Shown here piece by piece: positions 1 through 10,339 of a DNA stretch of 52,569 bases. The stretch is from assembly GCA_028871705.1 (NCBI GenBank), contig JAGWMP010000003.1:1-52569 (forward strand). Direction: 5' to 3'. The position numbers and the translations under genes are program-made. Every line of letters starts with the position of its first letter. Positions within the stretch are counted from its first letter, which is position 1. The notes under the pieces were generated by a model. The model ran no database searches and was not told the DNA's origin. It saw only the letters and a program-made list of their open reading frames with translations. Origin of the DNA: Gammaproteobacteria bacterium. GTDB lineage: Bacteria; Pseudomonadota; Gammaproteobacteria; Steroidobacterales; Steroidobacteraceae.

Positions 1-2676
1 TCGCTGCATGACATCGACAACCTGCCGCAGTTGACCCGCAACTTCCTGGAGTTTGCCAACCAGGTCCCCGGCATGCAGTTCACGGTCGACAACCAGGGCA
101 ATACCAACCTGCGCGGCGGTGCGCAGCTCACCAGCAACATCGACGTCTACATCGATGGCGTGAGCCAGAAGGACTACATCTTCGGCGGTATCACCGGACA
201 GGAGGGTCCGGGCCAGGCCGGCGACCCGGGCAATCCCTTCCCGCAGCTCGCAATCGACGAATACAAGGTCATCACCTCGAACTACAAGGCGGAGTACGGC
301 GACGCGGCGAGTGCCATCATCGTGGCGCAGACGCGCTCGGGCACCAATGAGTTCAAGGGTGACTCCTTCGTCACCTACACCAACCAGAATCTGCGCGCCT
401 CCACCCCCGCGGAGCTGCAGCCAGGCCAGCACAAGGCCTCGGCGCCCAGCTGGGAGTTCGGCGCCTCCGAAGGCGGCCCGATCATCCAGGACAAGATGCA
501 TTTCTTCGTCACCTTCGAGCGCAAGACGCTCTCGGAGCAGAACGTCGTGTTCCCGGGTACCGGCGTCGACCCGGCGGTCGTGGACCCACTGTTGCCGGCG
601 AGCGTCGCCTCGCAGTTCGGGCCGACCACGAACCCTTTCTCCGAGGACCTGGGGTTCGCCAAGCTGGACTTCGAGCCCACGGACTCCGACCGCCTGGAGT
701 TGACCTACAAGCTGCGTCTCGAGCGCTCGCTGCAGGGAGCGGCCGGCCAGACCGCGGCCTCGGCTGCATCGCACTACAAGAACGAAGACGACCGCTACAT
801 GCTGCTCTGGACGCACGCCTGGCAGAATGCGCTGAATGAGGTGCGGGTCACGCATCAGAACACCACTTCAAATACCAACGCCGCGCCGAGCCCGCAGTTC
901 GATTACGTCTGGTACCCGGTTCCGGGCAACGTCGGCGTCACCGATCCGATCATCAACGTCAACGGTCCGGGAGCGGGCGTCGGCTTCCGCTACGAGCAAT
1001 CGGGCAGCGGGCTTCAGGACGACCTGACTTTCACCAACTTCACCGACCATACGATCAAGATGGGCGCGCGCTTCCAGGCGATCGACCTGGTCGCGGCGGC
1101 GGGCACGCTGGACCTGAACGATGCGGTCTACTACAACGCGGTCTCGAGCACCGGTGTCTTCGCGAACCCGTACGAGGTGCAGTTCCCGGTGAGTTTCGCC
1201 GGCCAGGGCGCCCCGCGCGTCGAGTCGAAGGACAAGCAGTACGGTTTCTACCTGCAGGACGACTGGACGGTCAACCACCACCTGACGGTGAATGCGGGAG
1301 TGCGCTGGGATTACGAGCAAGTGCCGCTGTTCAATGACTACGTGACCCCGGCGGCCGTGGTCGCGGCCCTCAACTCGCCCGGAGCGCTGCCGGGCTACAG
1401 CCCGAACCTGACCTATGCACAGCTGCTCGCCAAGTCGTTCCCGGGCGATCCGGCAACCAACATCAACGACTACATCAGCACCGGCTCGAATCGCAAATCA
1501 CCGACCAATGAATGGCAGCCGCGCATCGGCTTCGCGTATGACATCAACGAGGATCAGCAGTACGTGGTCTTCGGTGGCTATGGCCGCTCGTTCGACCGCA
1601 CGCTTTTCAACCAGCTGTCGTACGAGACGACCAAGGTCGGTCTCTACAACAACCCGCAGATCTACTTCCCGTCGCCGTACACCAACGACTCCTTTGGTCC
1701 CTGCGCGACGGCGGCCAACGTCAATCCGGTCAATCACTGCTATGCGTGGAATCCCAGCTATCTGACGGCGGCGGGACTGGCGACCATTCCGGTGTCCACT
1801 TCATCGCATGAAGTGGACATGATCAACAACAACGTCAAGCCGCCGCATTCCGATCAGTTCAGCATCGGCTTCCGCACGCGTCTCGCCGACTGGGACACGG
1901 CGCTGACATTCTCGGACATCAAGAGCTACGACGCCCTGATCGGTCATCTGGGCCTGCGCTACGCGGATGGCTCCTACTACAGCACCAACGGCAACCCGTG
2001 GGGCGCTTTCGGCAGCCTGAATGGCTACGGCGCGCTCATCCTCTGGGACAACGCCGGCATCGACGAGAACCAGCAGGTTACGCTCTCGTTCAACAAGGCG
2101 TACACGCCGGCTTCCGGCTGGAGTGCGTCCTTCGCCTACACCTACTCGAACGCCTATCAGAACAACGTCGCCGGCCCGCTGAATCCGTATGCAGGCAATC
2201 CGAACGGCTATCTGTTCGATCTGCCCAATCCGAAGGACTATCCGGCGCTGCCCTCGACCGCGGTGCCGAAGCACCGGCTCGTGGCGACCGGCAGCTACGA
2301 TCTGCCGTGGGGCCTGGAGATCTCGGGCAAGGGCGAGATCGCCTCGTCGACCAACCTGGACACGATCCTCGGCTGCCCCGTGACCTGCAACCCCTATGGC
2401 GGCACGGCCACACCGATCGGCGTCAAGATTCCAAACGCCATCGGCTACCGGGACGTCGACCTGTCTCTGGCGAAGCACTTCAACGTCTGGGGAGAGGTCA
2501 AGGGTACCGTTCGCTTCGATCTGCTGAATGTATTCAACTACGCCAACTTCGATCCGAACTCGGCCACCTGGACCCCGGCATACGGTCAGCCCATCCCGCA
2601 ACCGCACTACAACGGGATGGGAAATATCGTCGGCTACCCGCGCACGCTCAACCTCACGGGACAGCTCACCTGGTGA
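1..2676 (+). CDS. TonB-dependent receptor (Oar-like outer-membrane beta-barrel), 5'-truncated by window edge
   Basis: Frame 1 is open from base 1 (SLHDIDNLPQLTRNFLEFANQVPGMQF...); plug-like N-terminus, long beta-barrel, C-terminal aromatic residue (LNLTGQLTW). Confidence 0.85.
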   Translation, partial: SLHDIDNLPQLTRNFLEFANQVPGMQFTVDNQGNTNLRGGAQLTSNIDVYIDGVSQKDYIFGGITGQEGPGQAGDPGNPFPQLAIDEYKVITSNYKAEYGDAASAIIVAQTRSGTNEFKGDSFVTYTNQNLRASTPAELQPGQHKASAPSWEFGASEGGPIIQDKMHFFVTFERKTLSEQNVVFPGTGVDPAVVDPLLPASVASQFGPTTNPFSEDLGFAKLDFEPTDSDRLELTYKLRLERSLQGAAGQTAASAASHYKNEDDRYMLLWTHAWQNALNEVRVTHQNTTSNTNAAPSPQFDYVWYPVPGNVGVTDPIINVNGPGAGVGFRYEQSGSGLQDDLTFTNFTDHTIKMGARFQAIDLVAAAGTLDLNDAVYYNAVSSTGVFANPYEVQFPVSFAGQGAPRVESKDKQYGFYLQDDWTVNHHLTVNAGVRWDYEQVPLFNDYVTPAAVVAALNSPGALPGYSPNLTYAQLLAKSFPGDPATNINDYISTGSNRKSPTNEWQPRIGFAYDINEDQQYVVFGGYGRSFDRTLFNQLSYETTKVGLYNNPQIYFPSPYTNDSFGPCATAANVNPVNHCYAWNPSYLTAAGLATIPVSTSSHEVDMINNNVKPPHSDQFSIGFRTRLADWDTALTFSDIKSYDALIGHLGLRYADGSYYSTNGNPWGAFGSLNGYGALILWDNAGIDENQQVTLSFNKAYTPASGWSASFAYTYSNAYQNNVAGPLNPYAGNPNGYLFDLPNPKDYPALPSTAVPKHRLVATGSYDLPWGLEISGKGEIASSTNLDTILGCPVTCNPYGGTATPIGVKIPNAIGYRDVDLSLAKHFNVWGEVKGTVRFDLLNVFNYANFDPNSATWTPAYGQPIPQPHYNGMGNIVGYPRTLNLTGQLTW

Positions 2677-2700
2677 TCTGAGAGCGCGCGCGCCTACACT

Positions 2701-2726
2701 CGGGGGAGGGCTCTGGCCCTCCCCCG
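2701..2726 (+). terminator. Stem-loop (11-bp perfect arms CGGGGGAGGGC/GCCCTCCCCCG, TCTG loop) between receptor and halogenase genes
   Basis: Inverted repeat read directly, followed by TTCTTC; weak U-tract, so terminator or attenuator. Confidence 0.6.
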
Positions 2727-2759
2727 TTCTTCACAGGCATCGCTTTCACAGCCATCGCC

Positions 2760-4295
2760 GTGACCGCTCAAGACTCCACTCAGCCCGCTGGTGAGCCGCT
2801 GCGCTCCGTCGTCATCGTGGGCGGAGGCAGCTCGGGGTGGATGACGGCGGCGGCGCTCACCAAGTCCTTCGGCAAGCGGCTCGAGGTGACGCTGATCGAA
2901 TCCGAGGAGATCGGCATCATCGGGGTCGGCGAGTCGACGGTCCCGCACCTGCGCGACTTCAACCGCCTGCTCGAGATCGACGAGGCGGACTTCATCCGGC
3001 GGACCAAGGGCACGTTCAAGCTCGGCATCCAGTTCAACGACTGGCGCCGGATCGGAGATTCCTACATGCACGGCTTCGGCACCATCGGCCGCAGCCTCGG
3101 ACTGCTCGACTTTCACCAGTACTGGCTCAAGGCGCGCAAGCTCGGCTGGGCCAGGGACATCGGCCAGTATTCGATCAATACGCTGGCCGCGCCTCAGGGC
3201 AGGTTTCTGCCGCCCCCGTCCGATGCACCGCCGAATACACCGCTCGCCGACATCGTCTATGCGTATCAGTTCGATGCGGCTCTGTATGCCCGGTACCTGC
3301 GCGGCTTCGCCGAGGCCCGTGGAGCGAGACGCATCGAGGGCAAGGTCGTCGAGGTCCGGCAAAACGGCGCGAGCGGATTCGTCGAAAGCCTCCGCCTGGA
3401 GAGCGGCGCGTCGGTGGCGGGCGATCTGTTCATCGACTGCTCGGGCTTTCGGGCGTTGCTGATCGGGGGCGCGCTGCATTCCCCGTTTCAGGACTGGACT
3501 CACTGGCTGCCGCTCGACCGGGCGATCGCGGTTCCCTGCGAGAAGGTGGGGCCGCCGACGCCCTACACCCGTGTGACCGCGCGTTCGGCGGGCTGGCAGT
3601 GGCGCATTCCGCTGCAGCACCGCACCGGCAACGGCCACGTTTACAGCAGCCGCTTCATGAGCGACGACGAGGCCCAGGCGTTCCTCCTCGCGAACCTCGA
3701 TGGCAAACCGCTCGCCGACCCGGGCAAGCCTATCCGCTTCGCCGCCGGCAAGCGCACCAAGATGTGGGACAAGAACGTCGTGGCCATAGGCCTCGCCGGC
3801 GGCTTCCTCGAGCCGCTCGAGTCCACGGCCATCTTCCTCAGCCAGTCAGGAATCTCGAGGCTCATGCAGCTGTTCCCGCGCCTGGGATTCGACCCGGTGC
3901 TCGAGCGGACCTACAACGCGCAGGCGCAGTTCGAGTTCGAGCGCATCCGCGACTTCCTGATCCTGCATTACTGCGCCACCGAGCGCGATGACACGGAGCT
4001 CTGGCGCTATTGCCGGAACATGGATATTCCGGACTCGCTGCGCGAATACATCGACCTGTTCGCCGACGCCGGGCGCTTCTTCCGCAACGGCACCGAGCTC
4101 TTCGCGGTCACGAGCTGGGTCCAGGTGATGCTCGGGCAGGGGATCGTGCCGCGCAGCTACCACCCGGCGGTGGACTGGGTGAGTGACGCTGACCTGAAGT
4201 CATTCGTCGATGCCATCGAGAAGGTCATCGCCAAGTGCGTCTCCATCATGCCGAGGCACGAGGAATTCATCGCCCGTCACTGCGCGGCGGACTAG
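2760..4295 (+). CDS. Flavin-dependent tryptophan halogenase family protein
   Basis: N-terminal GGGSSGW FAD motif, IGVGESTVP...GTFKLGIQF (region of the catalytic Lys of PrnA-type halogenases), WQWRIP matching WxWxIP. Confidence 0.88.
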   Translation: MTAQDSTQPAGEPLRSVVIVGGGSSGWMTAAALTKSFGKRLEVTLIESEEIGIIGVGESTVPHLRDFNRLLEIDEADFIRRTKGTFKLGIQFNDWRRIGDSYMHGFGTIGRSLGLLDFHQYWLKARKLGWARDIGQYSINTLAAPQGRFLPPPSDAPPNTPLADIVYAYQFDAALYARYLRGFAEARGARRIEGKVVEVRQNGASGFVESLRLESGASVAGDLFIDCSGFRALLIGGALHSPFQDWTHWLPLDRAIAVPCEKVGPPTPYTRVTARSAGWQWRIPLQHRTGNGHVYSSRFMSDDEAQAFLLANLDGKPLADPGKPIRFAAGKRTKMWDKNVVAIGLAGGFLEPLESTAIFLSQSGISRLMQLFPRLGFDPVLERTYNAQAQFEFERIRDFLILHYCATERDDTELWRYCRNMDIPDSLREYIDLFADAGRFFRNGTELFAVTSWVQVMLGQGIVPRSYHPAVDWVSDADLKSFVDAIEKVIAKCVSIMPRHEEFIARHCAAD

Positions 4296-4303
4296 CGAGG
4301 TCT

Positions 4304-5035
4304 ATGGATATTCGGTTCGGCCGGATCAGCGCAGTGGCCTCGATCCTCAGCTGCCTGACGCCCGGTATACGCGGCGCCGCCGCGCAGACACCGTCGGCGA
4401 TGGAGTTCGCCGGACTCGCCTGCTACGCCCAGGCCAATCGCGCCCTGCCGCCGCCCGCGGCGGGCGAGCAGCGCGTGGTATTCATCGGCGACTCGATCAC
4501 CCAGTCCTGGGGCGACGTCGAGCGCGATTATTTCGCAAGCCCCGACCGCATCAATCGCGGCATCAGCGGGCAGGCCACGCCGCAGATGCTGTTGCGCTTC
4601 CGTCAGGACGTGATCGCCCTGAAGCCGGCGGCGGTGCACATCCTCGCGGGCACCAACGATCTGGCGGGCAACGTTGGCCCGATGGACCTCGAGGCGATCG
4701 AGGGCAACCTCGCCTCCATGGCCGAGCTCGCGCGCGCCAACGGCATCGCGGTGGTGCTCGGCTCCGTGCTGCCCGCGAGCGACTACCCGTGGCGCCCCGG
4801 GCTCGAGCCGGGCCCGAAGATCCTCGCCTTGAATGACTGGCTGGCGGCGTATGCGCGCCGCCGCGGCATCGTGTACGTCAACTACTACTCGGCCATGACC
4901 GACGGGGCGCTCGGGATGCGCCCGGCGCTCGCGCTCGACGGCGTGCACCCGACGGCCGAGGGCTACCGCCTCATGCGGCCGCTCGCCGAAGCGGGCATCG
5001 CCGCGGCACTGCGCCAGGGAATTGAACGGAGGTAA
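4304..5035 (+). CDS. SGNH/GDSL-family hydrolase, probably secreted
   Basis: IGDSIT, GTND and DGVHPT blocks; signal-peptide-like N-terminus; ATG at 4304 in the frame of the 4235 ORF. Confidence 0.8.
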   Translation: MDIRFGRISAVASILSCLTPGIRGAAAQTPSAMEFAGLACYAQANRALPPPAAGEQRVVFIGDSITQSWGDVERDYFASPDRINRGISGQATPQMLLRFRQDVIALKPAAVHILAGTNDLAGNVGPMDLEAIEGNLASMAELARANGIAVVLGSVLPASDYPWRPGLEPGPKILALNDWLAAYARRRGIVYVNYYSAMTDGALGMRPALALDGVHPTAEGYRLMRPLAEAGIAAALRQGIERR

Positions 5036-6561
5036 TGCACTTGAATTCCATTCGCTCGATGGCGGCATGCGTGGTGGCGCTCGCCCTGATGATGCCGCCG
5101 GCGGCGGCGCAGGAGCGCATCGTCATCGATGCCGGCGCCGCCGGCAAACCCTTCCCGCACTTCTGGGAGCACATGTTCGGCTCCGGGCGCGCGGTGCTCT
5201 CGCTACGCGACAGCTACCGGCAGGACCTGCGCGCGGTGCATACCGTCACCGGCTTCTCCTACGTGCGCTTCCACGCCATCTTGCACGACGAGGTGGGGCT
5301 CTAAAGCGAGGACAAGGCGGGCAAGGCGATCTACAACTTCTCCTACATCGATCAGATCTACGACGGGTTGCTCGCCGACGGCGTGCGGCCGTTCGTCGAG
5401 CTCAGCTTCATGCCGGGCGCGCTCGCGAGCACCCAGGAGCGCCAGAGCTTCTGGTACAAGCCGTTCTCCTCGCCGCCGAAGGACTACGAGCGGTGGGACG
5501 CGCTGATGAGCGCCTTCGCCCGCCACCTCATCGAGCGCTACGGGATCGAGGAGGTGAGTCGCTGGTATTTCGAGGTATGGAACGAGCCGAACCTCGACTT
5601 CTGGACGGGTAATCCCTCGCAGGCGCCGTACTTCACGCTCTACGATCACAGCGCACGGGCCTTGAAGGCCGTGGATGCGCGGCTGCGCGTGGGTGGGCCT
5701 GCGACCGCGCAGGTGGCCTGGGTGGGCGATTTCATCCGCCACTGCACCGAGGCGCACGTGCCGGTCGACTTCGTCTCGACCCATGTGTACGGCGATGACA
5801 CCGCGCAGGACGTGTTCGGCACCACCGAAACCATTCCCCGCAACCGCATGGTGTGCCGCGGCGTCGAGAAGGCGCACGGGGAGATCGCCGCCTCCCCGCA
5901 ACCCGCGCTGCCCCTCATTTTCAGCGAGTTCAACGCGAGCTGGGGCAACCACCCCGAGGTGACCGATGCCCCCTACATGGGACCGTACATGGCCGAGACC
6001 ATTCGCGCCTGTGACGGGCTCCTGCAGGACATGTCGTACTGGACGTTCTCGGATGTCTTCGAAGAGCAGGGGGTCGTCAGGCAGCCCTTCTACGGCGGCT
6101 TCGGGCTGCTGGCGGCCGGGGGCATCCCCAAGCCGGCGTTCAACGCGTTTGCGCTGCTGCACCAGTTGGGTGAGGAGCGCCTCCCGCTCGATGCGCCGGG
6201 GACGCTGCTGACGCGGCGCAAGGATGGCACCCTGGTGCTGGCGGTGTGGAATTACGCCGAGCCCAAAGCCACCGTGAGTCCGCGCCGGGTGACGTTGCGC
6301 TTCATGCAGGCAGGCGTGGGCAGCGTGCGGGTGCAGAAGATGGACGGCACGCACGGCAACGTGCTGCCGGCCTACGAGGCGATGGGCTCGCCGCGTTACC
6401 CGACCCAGGCCCAGCTCGCCGCGCTGCGCGAGGCGGCGGCGCTCCCGCCGGCGGTGCGCGCGCCGCTCGTGGCCGGAACGCTCGACCTCGAGATCGCCTC
6501 CGACGGGCTCACCGTGGTGACGGCCGTTCCCGGGAAGGCAGCCGTACCCGCGGGCAAGTAA
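5035..6561 (+). pseudogene. GH39-like beta-xylosidase family protein interrupted by in-frame TAA at 5302-5304
   Basis: ORFs 5035-5304 and 5368-6561 are in the same frame and read ...FHAILHDEVGL*SEDKAGKAIYNFSYIDQIYDGLLADGVRPFVELSFMP...EVWNEPNLDFW; start TAATG-overlaps the upstream gene and has a GGAGG SD. Confidence 0.8.
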
Positions 6562-6619
6562 CGATGCGAAACGGGCGGCTATTCGTTTGACAGCCCTTCG
6601 GCGCGCTGCCTATGCTCAT

Positions 6620-6635
6620 GAAATCGTTTACTTCC
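6620..6635. promoter_or_regulatory. Candidate LacI-family operator (GAAATCGTTTACTTCC) upstream of lacI-like gene
   Basis: Near-identical to GAAAACGTTTACCTGC upstream of the GH1 gene (13425-13440). Confidence 0.4.
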
Positions 6636-6688
6636 GCGTCGACATGCGCCCGCGGGGCGCACCCGATGCGACGAGGGGGAACTGAGGC

Positions 6689-7702
6689 GTGGTGACGATC
6701 CGGGACGTCGCGAAGAAAGCGAGGGTCTCGATTGCCACGGTTTCCCGTGCGCTCAACAACACCGGTACGGTGCGTCCGGAGATCTGCGAGCGGGTGCTCG
6801 ATGCGGCGCGCAAGCTGCGCTACACGCCGCACGGCGGTGCGCGCAGCCTGATCGTCGGCCGCACCCACACCATAGGTCTCCTGCTGCCGGATCTGCACGG
6901 GGAGTACTTCTCCGAGCTCATCCGCGGCGTCGACCGCGCCGCGCGCGGCCGCGGGCTGCACCTGCTCGTCTCGAGCTCGCACGGCAGCTCGAGCGAAGCG
7001 ACCAATGCGGTACGCGCTCTGAACGGGCGCATCGACGGGCTGCTCGCCATGGTGCCGGGCGAGGATGCCGGCATTCTGCAGGCGGCGGTGCCGCACGCGC
7101 TGCCGACGGTGCTCCTCAACAGCCGTAACATGAACACCGAGTACCCGACGCTGCTGGTGGACGACTTCGGCGGCGCGCGCGCCATGGTGCATCACCTGCT
7201 CGAGCGCGGTTACCGCCGCATCGTGCACCTGCGCGGGGCCGAGGGAAATTTCCAGGCCGAGGAGCGCGTGCGCGGCTACCGCGCGGCGCTGCGCGGCAGC
7301 GGAGCCGCCGCCCCGGTCGTGATCGAGGGCGATTTTACCGAGGAGAGCGGCTATCGCGCCGGCAAGCTCCTGGCGGCGCAGAGCGAGCGGCCCGACGCGG
7401 TATTTGCGGCGAACGACATGATGGCGGTGGGGTGTCTCGTCGCGTTGCGCGAGGCGGGCCTGCGGGTGCCGCAGCACATGGCGCTCGCGGGATTCGACGA
7501 CATTCCGCTCGCCCGTTTCCTCACTCCGCCGCTCACCACGGCGCGCGCCGACATCGCGGCGCTCGGGCTGCGGGCGCTCGAGCGGCTCGCGGGTCTCATC
7601 GACACCAAGAGCCCGGACAGCCAGCACGCGACCGAGCGGCTGGCCGTCACGATCGTGGTGCGCGCCTCGTGCGGGGGCGCGCCGCTCACGGAGTCGAGTT
7701 GA
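6689..7702 (+). CDS. LacI-family transcriptional regulator
   Basis: N-terminal TIRDVAKKARVSIATVSRALNNTGTVRPEICERVLDAARKLRYTPH HTH plus periplasmic-binding-like effector domain; GTG start. Confidence 0.92.
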   Translation: MVTIRDVAKKARVSIATVSRALNNTGTVRPEICERVLDAARKLRYTPHGGARSLIVGRTHTIGLLLPDLHGEYFSELIRGVDRAARGRGLHLLVSSSHGSSSEATNAVRALNGRIDGLLAMVPGEDAGILQAAVPHALPTVLLNSRNMNTEYPTLLVDDFGGARAMVHHLLERGYRRIVHLRGAEGNFQAEERVRGYRAALRGSGAAAPVVIEGDFTEESGYRAGKLLAAQSERPDAVFAANDMMAVGCLVALREAGLRVPQHMALAGFDDIPLARFLTPPLTTARADIAALGLRALERLAGLIDTKSPDSQHATERLAVTIVVRASCGGAPLTESS

Positions 7703-9084
7703 GGCGGCCCGCCGCGCGCGCCGCATGGCTCAGCGGTGCGCTCCTCGGCCTTATCGCGCCACTCGCGGCGCACGCGGCCGCCGCACCCCGGGCGCCCGTG
7801 CTCGATCCGTTCTTCGACGACCTCGAGAAGCGCACCTTCGCTTTCTTCTGGGACACCGCGAACCCCGCCAACGGGCTGGTACCGGACCGTGCACCCGGGC
7901 CCTCGTGGGCGAGCATCGCCGGGGTCGGCTTCGCGCTCACCGCCTATCCGATCGGGGTCGAGCGCGGCTACGTGACGCGCGCCGCGGCGCGCGAGCGCAC
8001 GCTCGCGACGCTGCGGTTCTTCGCGAGCCTGACGAACCAGCACGGCTTCTTCTATCACTTCATTGATATGAAGACCGGCGAGCGCCGCGATCTCTCCGAG
8101 ATCTCGACCGTGGACACGACGCTGCTGCTCGGCGGCATCCTCGTGTGCGGCGCGTACTTCGACGGCAAGGATCCCGCCGAGACCGAGATCCGCCAGCTGG
8201 CGCAAGCGATCTACCGGCGCGTCGACTGGACCTGGGCGCAGTCGCGGCCGCCGGGGATCGTCATGGGCTGGCGCCCGGAGACCGGCTTCCTCAAGGCAAA
8301 CTGGGTCGGCTACGACGAGGGGATGCTCATCTATATCCTGGCGCTCGGCTCCCCGAGCCATCCGGTTGCGCCCGATGCCTGGGCCGCGTGGACGCGCACC
8401 TACGACAAGCACTTCGGCACGCTCTACGGCGAGACGCACCTGAGCTTCGCGCCGCTCTTCGGCCACCAGTATTCGCACGTATGGGTCGACTTCCGCGGCA
8501 TCGCCGACGCCTATATGCGCGCGCACGGCCTCGACTACTTCGAGAACAGCCGCCGCGCCACCTACGCGCAGCAGCGTTACGCGATCGCGAACCCCATGCA
8601 CTGGGCCGGCTATGGCGCCAGCGTCTGGGGGCTGACGGCGTGCGAAGGCCCGGGCCGCACGCGCGCCGCATATCACGGCGAGTCGCGGCGCTTCTACGGC
8701 TACGCGGCGCGGGGCGTGGGACTCGATGGCAGCCTCGACGACGGCACCATCGCCCCCACCGCGGCGCTCGGCTCGCTCCCCTTCGCCCCCGAGATCGTCA
8801 TCCCGGCGGCGCTCGAGATGCAGCGGCGCTTCGGCGCCGCGCTCTACTCTACGTACGGCTTTCGCGATGCTTTCAATGTGAGCGTCCCCACCGCAGATGG
8901 GGAGCGCGCGCAACGCGGCTGGTTCGACGAGCGCTACCTCGCGATCGATCAGGGGCCGATTCTCGTCATGCTCGAGAACTATCGCAGCGACCTCGTCTGG
9001 CGCATCATGCGCGGCAATGAATACATCCGGCGGGGTCTCGAGCGCGCCGGCTTCCAGGGCGGCTGGCTGCAGAATCAACCTTAA
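7699..9084 (+). CDS. Glycoamylase-like domain protein (GH144 / beta-1,2-glucanase type)
   Basis: FFDDLEKRTFAFFWDTANPANGLVPDR...SIAGVGFALTAYPIGVERGY...WVGYDEGMLIYILALGSP; signal peptide; TTG start overlapping lacI stop (TTGA). Confidence 0.8.
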   Translation: MRRPAARAAWLSGALLGLIAPLAAHAAAAPRAPVLDPFFDDLEKRTFAFFWDTANPANGLVPDRAPGPSWASIAGVGFALTAYPIGVERGYVTRAAARERTLATLRFFASLTNQHGFFYHFIDMKTGERRDLSEISTVDTTLLLGGILVCGAYFDGKDPAETEIRQLAQAIYRRVDWTWAQSRPPGIVMGWRPETGFLKANWVGYDEGMLIYILALGSPSHPVAPDAWAAWTRTYDKHFGTLYGETHLSFAPLFGHQYSHVWVDFRGIADAYMRAHGLDYFENSRRATYAQQRYAIANPMHWAGYGASVWGLTACEGPGRTRAAYHGESRRFYGYAARGVGLDGSLDDGTIAPTAALGSLPFAPEIVIPAALEMQRRFGAALYSTYGFRDAFNVSVPTADGERAQRGWFDERYLAIDQGPILVMLENYRSDLVWRIMRGNEYIRRGLERAGFQGGWLQNQP

Positions 9085-10339
9085 GGCCGCCGCGCTCCTG
9101 CTGGCCGCCTGCGCGGCGGGCTGCGGCGCGCCGTCCGCGCCGCACCGCTCGGTGACGGTGTGGGCGATGGGCCGCGAAGGCGAGGTCGTCGCGACGCTCC
9201 TGCCGCAGTTCCAGCGGCTGCATCCGGACATCGAGGTGCGCGTGCAGCAGCTGCCGTGGAGCGCAGCGCACCAGAAGCTCCTGACGGCGTTCGCCGGGGA
9301 AGCGACGCCGGATCTGTGCCAGCTCGGTAACTCCTGGATCCCGGAGTTCGCGGCGCTCGAGGCGCTCGAGCCGCTCGAGGCGGCCGTGGCGGGCTCGCGC
9401 GTCGTCGCGAGCGCCGACTACTTCCCGGGGATCTGGCAGACCAACGTGGTCGCGGGGCGCCTGTACGGCGTGCCGTGGTACGTGGACACGCGGCTGCTCT
9501 TTTACCGCCGCGACCTGCTCGCGCAGGCGGGGTTCGCGAGCCCGCCGCGCACCTGGAGCGAATGGCGGCAGATGCTCGCGGCGATCAAGGCGCGGGTGGG
9601 ACCGGAACGCTATAGCGTGCTGCTGCCCCTCAACGAGTTCGAGCCGCTGCTGGTGCTGGCGCTGCAGCAGCCCGATCATCTCCTCAGGGACGACGGGCGC
9701 TTCGGCAATTTCGAGAGCCCGGGCTTTCATCGTGCGCTCGAGTTCTATCGCGAGGCCTTCAGCAACGGCTGGGCGCCGCCGGTCGAGAACACGCAGATCC
9801 CCAACGCCTGGGAAGAGCTCGGACGCGGCTACTACTCCTTTTATATCTCCGGGCCCTGGAGCATCGGCGAGTTCAAGCGGCGGCTCCCTCCCGAAGAGCA
9901 GGGCAGCTGGATGACGGCGCCGATGCCGGGGCCGGAGGGGCCCGGCGCCTCGCTCGCCGGCGGCTCGAGCCTCGTCATGTTCCGCCGCTCGCGCCACAAG
10001 GCCGAAGCCTGGCTGCTGCTCGAGTTCCTGTCCTCGCCGGCCATCCAGCGGCGCTTCTACGACGTGACCGGGGATCTGCCGCCGCGGCGCAGCACCTGGG
10101 AGGCTCCCGAGCTCGCCGACGACCCCTACACGCGGGCTTTCCGCGAGCAGCTCGAGCGCGTCAAGCCGGCGCCGCGCGTGCCGCAGCTCGAGCGCATCGT
10201 CACCGAGATGCGGCTCATGGCGGCGCGCGTGGTGCACGGGGATCTGAGCGTCGAGCAGGGGACGCTCGAGCTCGACCGCACCGTCGATGCGGTGCTCGCC
10301 AAGCGGCGCTGGATGCTCGCACGCGGGGCCGGCCGGTGA
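9017..10339 (+). CDS. ABC transporter sugar-binding lipoprotein
   Basis: LLLAACAAGCG lipobox-like region, VTVWAMGREGEVVATLLPQFQRLHPDIEV, followed directly by permease genes; exact start uncertain. Confidence 0.85.
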   Translation: MNTSGGVSSAPASRAAGCRINLKAAALLLAACAAGCGAPSAPHRSVTVWAMGREGEVVATLLPQFQRLHPDIEVRVQQLPWSAAHQKLLTAFAGEATPDLCQLGNSWIPEFAALEALEPLEAAVAGSRVVASADYFPGIWQTNVVAGRLYGVPWYVDTRLLFYRRDLLAQAGFASPPRTWSEWRQMLAAIKARVGPERYSVLLPLNEFEPLLVLALQQPDHLLRDDGRFGNFESPGFHRALEFYREAFSNGWAPPVENTQIPNAWEELGRGYYSFYISGPWSIGEFKRRLPPEEQGSWMTAPMPGPEGPGASLAGGSSLVMFRRSRHKAEAWLLLEFLSSPAIQRRFYDVTGDLPPRRSTWEAPELADDPYTRAFREQLERVKPAPRVPQLERIVTEMRLMAARVVHGDLSVEQGTLELDRTVDAVLAKRRWMLARGAGR

